DNA of 64,000 bases, from assembly GCA_013368375.1 (NCBI GenBank), contig JAACJP010000013.1, positions 744,001 to 808,000 of the forward strand, in the 5' to 3' direction. The notes under the pieces were generated by a model. The model saw nothing but the letters and a program-made list of their open reading frames with translations, did not search any database and was not told where the DNA came from. Origin of the DNA: Tricholomella constricta. Its lineage: Eukaryota > Basidiomycota > Agaricomycetes > Agaricales > Lyophyllaceae. Position 1 is the stretch's first letter. Each line of letters starts with the position of its first letter. A program made the translations under genes and the position numbers. Below are positions 58,253-64,000 of the stretch, one piece after another.

Positions 58253-58506
58253 TATGGACGGTGCAAAACGTAAGGCTTACACGCGTTGTTAAATTGATAC
58301 TTATAAACGCGTCAATGTCACGTGACAGGATCGTGGGGACTCGGCATCTGCCGTCGGAACGGCTCATCTTGCCGGACCAAGCTGAGCAGCGACCTGAGAA
58401 AATGCACCAGACGTTGTAAGGATTGCCCAGCTTCCGTTTCGCACAGGACCTCCTACACAAAGCCCGTCTTTACTTGCATGACCTTCCTCTGCCTAGCGCT
58501 TTGCGA
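58253..58506. promoter_or_regulatory. Bidirectional HOP2-LEU5 promoter with MCB and E-box sites
   Basis: The 254 bases between the two start codons contain ACGCGT at 58281-58286 and 58307-58312, the Mlu1 cell-cycle box bound by MBF in yeasts. The palindrome TCACGTGA is at 58318-58325. A third ACGCGT lies inside HOP2 intron 2 near 58078. MBF-type control would fit premeiotic expression of HOP2; this is inference. Confidence 0.5.
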
Positions 58507-59711
58507 ATGAGTCCCAATGTCTCGACTTCGCCTCGGGACAAGCAGAGTTTGCACTTCATTATCCGGTCAGGCCTCGCCGGAGGAATCGCAGGATGTGTGG
58601 TATGTTATCTGATCTTCTCGTGAGCCTTACGGTGATTTTCACGTTGATGCAGGCGAAGACGGTTGTTGCACCTCTCGACCGAGTCAAAATTCTGTTCCAA
58701 GCCTCTAACCCTGACTTTCGCAAATATGCCGGTGAGTTGTACTATAAGACTTCGCATTGACGACTAGGACTCAGAAATTGGCTCTTCTAAGGATCATGGA
58801 GTGGTGCACTTCGTGCTGGAACCGAAATATATCATCAAGGAGGAGTTCGAGGACTCTTTCAAGGACACTCCGCAACTCTACTCCGCATATTTCCTTACGC
58901 GGCCATAAAATTTATGGCATACGACCAAGTTCACAACGTAAGCCAGACCGCGGTTGGATTCGAGCATTTCTAAAATCTTGGCTTTACTAGATATTGATGC
59001 CCACGCGAGAACAAGAGACCAATACACGGCGTTTTCTAGCAGGGGCGATATCAGGTTTTTGACATATTCACTTTTACAAACGACCCTCATTGACCTGGTT
59101 GATCAGGCACCATGTCCGTATTTGTGACATATCCTTTAGACGTTATCCGTGTTCGAATGGCTTTCCAGACTCAGTCACCCGGCCAGCATGGACCACTCAC
59201 TTTCACGCAAGCCTACAAACTAATGTATAATGAACGCACAACGCCACCACTTCATTCTGGATCCGAGCCTATCAATACAAGACATTACATCGATCGTTTT
59301 CCCATCCTCAAATTTTACCGCGGATTTTCGGTGACCATTGCAGGAATGATCCCATATGCAGGGGTGTCTTTTCTCTGCTGGGGCTTCCTTCGTGCCCACT
59401 TCCTCCCTCCGAACAAGGCTGGTCACAGGCCCCCAACACCCTTCGCAGATCTTGCAATCGGTGCTGTTTCAGGTGTCATCGCGCAGACCGCATCATACCC
59501 ATTCGAAATCGTCCGCCGGCACATGCAGGTTGGCGGAATCACTCGTCCTGATCGTTGGCTTCGTTTAGGGGAAACTGTCAGCACTATCTGGCACTCTGGA
59601 GGGTGGAGAGGTTTCTACGTTGGATTGACGATTGGGTACTTGAAGGTAGTCCCTATGACAGCTGTTAGTTTTACAGTTTGGCAAGGATGCAAGCGCCTGC
59701 TGAACGTCTAA
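58507..59711 (+). CDS. LEU5: Mitochondrial carrier for coenzyme A, LEU5-type
   Basis: The start ATG 58507 gives [10 protein letters not shown]. The three repeats of the mitochondrial carrier fold are seen. Repeat 1 is [15 protein letters not shown] with [10 protein letters not shown]; repeat 2 is [22 protein letters not shown]; repeat 3 is [24 protein letters not shown]. Each carries the P-x-[DE]-x2-[KR] signature. A loop after repeat 2 ([18 protein letters not shown]) is long, as in the LEU5/SLC25A16/SLC25A42 group, which brings CoA into the matrix. It lies in the inner mitochondrial membrane. It ends Q-G-C-K-R-L-L-N-V at 59711. At least four introns lie in the first half, and the second half is one long exon. 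Confidence 0.9.
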
Positions 59712-60179
59712 CGGACACAATACATCGATCATCAGCTTCACCCTTACATACTGATGGAGGTAGTGACTCCTCTTTGAAAGTCCCTACCAGTTCACAAAAC
59801 GTCATTGTTGTGTTGTTCCTAAAAAAAAGTGGATAGGCAACTGACAACTCTCTATATCTAGGTGATTCGCAGGATTGCACACCGGACGTACCTTCTCGTA
59901 TATAGAGCAGGAAACAAAAATCGTCTACAAATCGATCCTATCCTCGTCGCTTGTCCTTCCAAGTATAAACTCCAATCCAAAAATAACAGAGAGTAGAAAG
60001 GAGAAAAAAACTCGCCGGCGCTTGAGGCTGAGCTGAGTAGAATGCACAACACGTCGACAATCTATGTCGACGAAGGACGGCGCCACTTGCATGCTCTACG
60101 CCAGCTGTTCTCTCTCGAATTGCTCACCTTGGACAAGCTCTGAGGGAACACGGACCTGCCGAAGTCTTACATATCCCCG
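59712..60179. other. Intergenic downstream of LEU5
   Basis: No gene seen; an A-run at about 59821-59828 and AT-rich sequence may belong to the LEU5 3' end. Confidence 0.4.
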
Positions 60180-61210
60180 ATGCATTATATCTCAACTTGC
60201 CCTCCAGCTCGAGTACATTTGCGTACATTGAAAGGCATCACCGTTCGCATCCCTGTTCCAGATGGTCCTCATCAACTTCAGCCCGCCTGCGTGGTACATA
60301 TGAGGAGTTCAAACCTACCCTCGTATCGTCTGGATCATCCCCAACCGACAGCGTACCCTACGACCTCCGCTTTGGTACACCCAACACTTGACTAACACGG
60401 TTGAACACATAGAACGAGGGAGTCTTATCTGTGCTCTACATGCTGTAAGTCGCAATCAACTCGATTTCGCTATCCAAAATTCATACAAATGTGTGAACGT
60501 GTTTATCTAGATGGCAGATCTCTAGGTTCTTGTTCGCCGACTCGACGTCAGCATGTCGAGAGACTAATCCTGGGCTGATATCGAACTCGCTGATTGAGAG
60601 GGTTGAGGTAATAATCCGAATGTCCCGCTAGTGCCTATCGCGACAGTACTCCTTCAGGCCTTCTTTGCAGAGAGCTACTGGCGACTCGGTAGACCCGAAG
60701 AATGCTTTACAGTTGTGTGTAATGAAATGTGGAACGTTCTGGAGTACCCTGGTCCTCGCGGTGTTCAGATCAATGCGAATTGGCTGTCTCTCCTTTGGCC
60801 GTCTCTCCTTTGGCCATTGTCGCGTCTACTTTCATAATGACCAGAAAAGCTCTACATGATGCCGGGGAATCTAATGCATGCCACACCAACCGTTATTTTT
60901 TTCTTGCGCCATGACTTGCTCGGCGCGTTACAGAAGAGGATGACCATATGTACGAACCAAATCCCTCTTTAATGATGTCAGCTGTACGTGGAACTGTGTT
61001 GTCTTGCTTAGTGGTGCCTATCCTCTGCAGCCATCTCGCCCAAAGGGGCCGTCTAAGCGAGGCGTGAAAAAGAACTTGTACGGAATGTTGAAGCCGTTGA
61101 TATGCACAGGGATCCTAAATGGAAGCAAAGGCAAGTGATGTCGAAGGGCGAAAGGTTGCTTAGGCGGCTGGCTTGGTGGATTCTTCATATCTGCCGGGAT
61201 AAGTAAGTCT
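60180..61210 (+). pseudogene. Coding relic, possibly a fungal transcription-factor middle domain
   Basis: Separate plus-strand pieces read as protein: Y-P-R-I-V-W-I-I-P-N-R-Q-R near 60330, VEHIERGSLICALHAV near 60405-60455, VLLQAFFAESYWRLGRPEEC near 60645, and GERLLRRLAWWILHICRDK near 61150-61205. The last resembles the R-R-x-W-W segment of fungal-specific transcription-factor domains, but this is a loose likeness. Stops and shifts separate the pieces, and no Zn2Cys6 cluster was found. A 15-bp doublet (TCTCTCCTTTGGCC) lies at about 60786-60815. Confidence 0.22.
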
Positions 61211-64000
61211 CATGCGTGAGTATCGGGGGCATTGGCTGATCTTCGTTTCTAGAATGTACTCACACCTGCTTCGTCGACTACAGGTTTAAACGGTACGGAA
61301 AATGATATTTGACGTTGCTGCCCCTTCTCCGACAGAGCTGGATGGAAGTCGAAATCTCTTCCACATCAATCAAGCCACTTTCATATATTTAGCTGTCCTT
61401 GCCGGAGAAGCGCTCAAGATAGTTCGTTTTTCTACAAATTTGCAAAACTTGGTTGATATATGATATGTACAGTGCCAGGACTTCCCTCGATGGATAACCG
61501 CAGACATTGGGAGAAATGCTTGCTACCCGATGATCAGCTATAGCATTGCAGCGATTGATATCCAGAAAATTTGTCTCCTCGTGTGTCTTATCAAGCGCCT
61601 GTGATCCATATTCCACACCTGTTACCTCCTTTGCAAGGTAAAACTTCTCATTGCGGCCCTCACTGGCACACATCTCAGCAGCCAATGACAGACGTCTTGA
61701 AGACCAGGAAGACCTGCATTCTCATGTCCCATGAGACTGATCAAGCCGCAATGCGAAATACACGATTCCGTTCGGTATCGCGCCGAACGTACCGGTCAGG
61801 AGCCCTACTTTCCGGGAAGCATATGGTTCTTCGAAGGATGCCTTTCCCTTTTCGAAGCCACAGTGACCCTCCTCACAACGTTTACGCGCTATCCTTGAAA
61901 GAGAGCAAGCGCTAGAGGCTGATCAGCTGATCAACAGGTCCATTGTTGTCCTTATGCACGTTGCAGGATAGGAGAAGGGGAAACAGCGTGAAATCTTTCA
62001 CATGGGGTGGAGGGACAGATATATGGCGCAACGCCTCTGGCCCCCATGACCGCCAGCCCAACACTTTCTAGTCCTGGCCATGCTGTGCATCGCAATGCAA
62101 CCCGTCGAAGTCGGTTACGACTGGTTCGCCAGCATGACATAATTTAACCTCTTGGGAATTTCTCCCAAGCTCAATATGATCCCAATACGGAGCGGCGGCC
62201 AAATCGCGCCACCTTTTGATGAGACCATGATTGGCGTCAGCATATGTATGGAGGACGATGCTTACCGTTGGTACTGGCGGGTGTAGATTTCAGGAGTTTC
62301 GGATATCAGCTACCGGTATGCGAGACATGGCGCCAGCGGCGACTGTTGATTCTTCACAGCTCCTTTCCGTATCTTTCGACCAGAACACCGGAAGGGCGTT
62401 ACGGACCTCCGGCCCGCCACAGTGTTTTCAGAATCAGTGTGTATATTTAGATTTTCAAATTCATCTACACCCTTCATTCAACTGGACGACGTTGTTGAAC
62501 TCGAACCCCGATGGCATACCTTCCGATAACGTGAACTAGAATTTGGAATCATATCTTGGCCAAAACAGGTTGGTTCATTTATTTAGTAAATATAGTATCA
62601 CTTCTCTGCCTCCCCAGATGCCAATTGCATGCCAAGTGCTGTTCGAAAGTTTGGCAAATATGGGTCACAGAATGGAAAGTATATTGAGATCAGGCTACGG
62701 ATCCTCTGGTGTTCAGTTGACTTATCCTGCAAGGAGTCGTATGTCGTGTATGGGGTGCCTTTTTTCATTATCCCCATCAATTCCGACTGCCATATTCCGA
62801 TTCGTCTCGTCTCCTTAACAGGACTTGGACTGGTCGACGAAAAGACTCGCGATGTTACGCAGTCTCTTCATTTTCTTTCTAAATTTCCCAACACGATGTG
62901 TCATGTGCCTTGAAAGTGTGGGGAAGACGGAAGGAACTCCTCCAGAAGGGGCATATTGATATCTTGGCGAGAAGTATGACCCAGTGGGGCCAGCCCTGCG
63001 ACAAGACAAGTTGTATCCGATGCAGTTGGTTGACCTAAGTATCGGCTGACTTTCTATGCCAGCGCTGAAATCTTCCCATCTTGACCTTGTTGCGATTCAG
63101 ATTGTCTTCTGTCAATGCTGTGGTGATTGATGGCAGATCGGGTCAATCGGCCACTTTCAGACCCTTTTCCTCCCACAGCATCGAAGGAAGTGAATGGTTT
63201 GTCTCCTCGACTCGGAATCTTTCCCTACGAACAATTGAGAAGACCCAATCTGCCATCGACCACGCTCCGCAACGTCACTGATCATATCATGTGGTTTGAA
63301 TATAGATTCCTGGTTTCCACACAGAAAGGTGAGTGTGAACTTGGAACATGTATTGCCCAGCCGACAGCATCAAGAACAATTAAAATTCCAGCGTCACCGA
63401 GACCGCCAATTCATATCCCCTCTAAGCGGTTTATGCAACACACGAACGCCCTGCTCATTGACCGAGCAACCATCAAGCGCCGTCGCTTCATCATGAAGTT
63501 CCACTGCATGACACGAGCGCATACTGCCGAACAGCAAGATATGTGATGTCCAGCCGGTGCATAGTCAACGCGCCACAGATAGAATGCCAGTCCTTTCTGA
63601 TTATCGAGAGTCAGAGCAGTGGCCTCAAAACAGCATCATAACCCACGTAGGGGAGACCCTTCCAGAACCCATGATCCACGAGATCCACAAGGCTCTTTAC
63701 GTTTCTAGAACTTGACCCCTTCCAATTCCCGTGATACATGCTGAGCATAATGTGCGCTGCGAAAACTGTACCGAGATGATCATCATGTTGAGATGGCTGT
63801 GTATGTCCTTGCACAGCATTAATGCGAACACGTTTGGGAAAACCAGCGTGTCATGTTATCGTCACGGTATAAGTTAAAACCCCAGAAGATGTGCTAGAAC
63901 TAGAGGGCGAGAATGTCCCCTCGAACGTGGCCAAGCTGTAGGTCCATGCGGCAGTATACGAGAACCGGGGTTGGGGCCCGTGAATGGATGACAAGATGTC
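61211..64000. other. Right-hand 2.8 kb without a recognised gene
   Basis: Frames up to 139 codons occur, for example plus-strand 63130-63546 (M-A-D-R-V-N-R-P-L-S-D-P-F), but none shows a domain, a consistent intron pattern or similarity to anything I know. May include the start of a gene that continues beyond the window. Confidence 0.35.

Noticed and set aside
1..64000. CRISPR arrays, bacterial operons or a secondary-metabolite cluster
   Set aside because: No regularly spaced short repeats with unique spacers, no ribosome-binding-site-led gene strings and no PKS, NRPS or terpene synthase signatures were seen.

Overview
The window is nuclear DNA of a filamentous basidiomycete, most likely an Agaricomycete. 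Genes are broken by many short (about 45-90 nt) GT-AG introns with CTRAY-like branch points. The conserved gene set is fungal (PPG1, CWC24, CUE5, VMA16, ARL3, CLC/GEF1, TSR1, ADA2, HOP2, LEU5). The repeat families and the decayed kinase resemble those of mushroom-forming fungi. The order within Agaricomycetes cannot be fixed from the sequence.

Layout: 0.2-1.1 kb, a glycolipid transfer protein. 3.6-5.4 kb, a decayed copy of a LysM protein gene. 5.4-7.4 kb, a SET-domain ribosomal lysine methyltransferase. 7.5-18.9 kb, an island of mobile elements: a hAT-type MITE with perfect target duplication sitting on the start codon of a decayed tyrosine-recombinase-type retroelement; a degenerate 84-bp tandem array; a minus-strand, proline-rich transposon-associated gene; and a 1.7-kb Mutator-like inverted-repeat element with a second small element nested inside it. 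19.2-35.3 kb is gene-rich: CRAL-TRIO protein, PPG1 phosphatase, C2H2 factor, CWC24, ATP synthase subunit g, CYS-3/Met4-like bZIP, a small unannotated-looking gene, CUE5 and VMA16. 37.3-38.7 kb holds the intact LysM paralogue of the 3.6-5.4 kb copy. 39.6-49 kb: ARL3-type GTPase, SDR, Cdc11-like septin and CLC channel. 49.8-59.7 kb: TSR1, ADA2, a kinase relic, HOP2 and LEU5. 59.7-64 kb has no gene I can recognise with confidence.

Most genes are unrelated housekeeping functions rather than one pathway. Loose functional links are Golgi and vacuolar ion or traffic functions (ARL3, CLC, VMA16), mitochondrial functions (ATP20, LEU5 and possibly the small gene at 31.7-32.2 kb) and ribosome biogenesis or modification (TSR1, RKM4-like). 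No CRISPR array, operon-like biosynthetic cluster or clearly new defence system is visible. The most distinctive content is the nested, precisely bounded transposable elements and the 90%-identical segmental duplication in which one copy has died.
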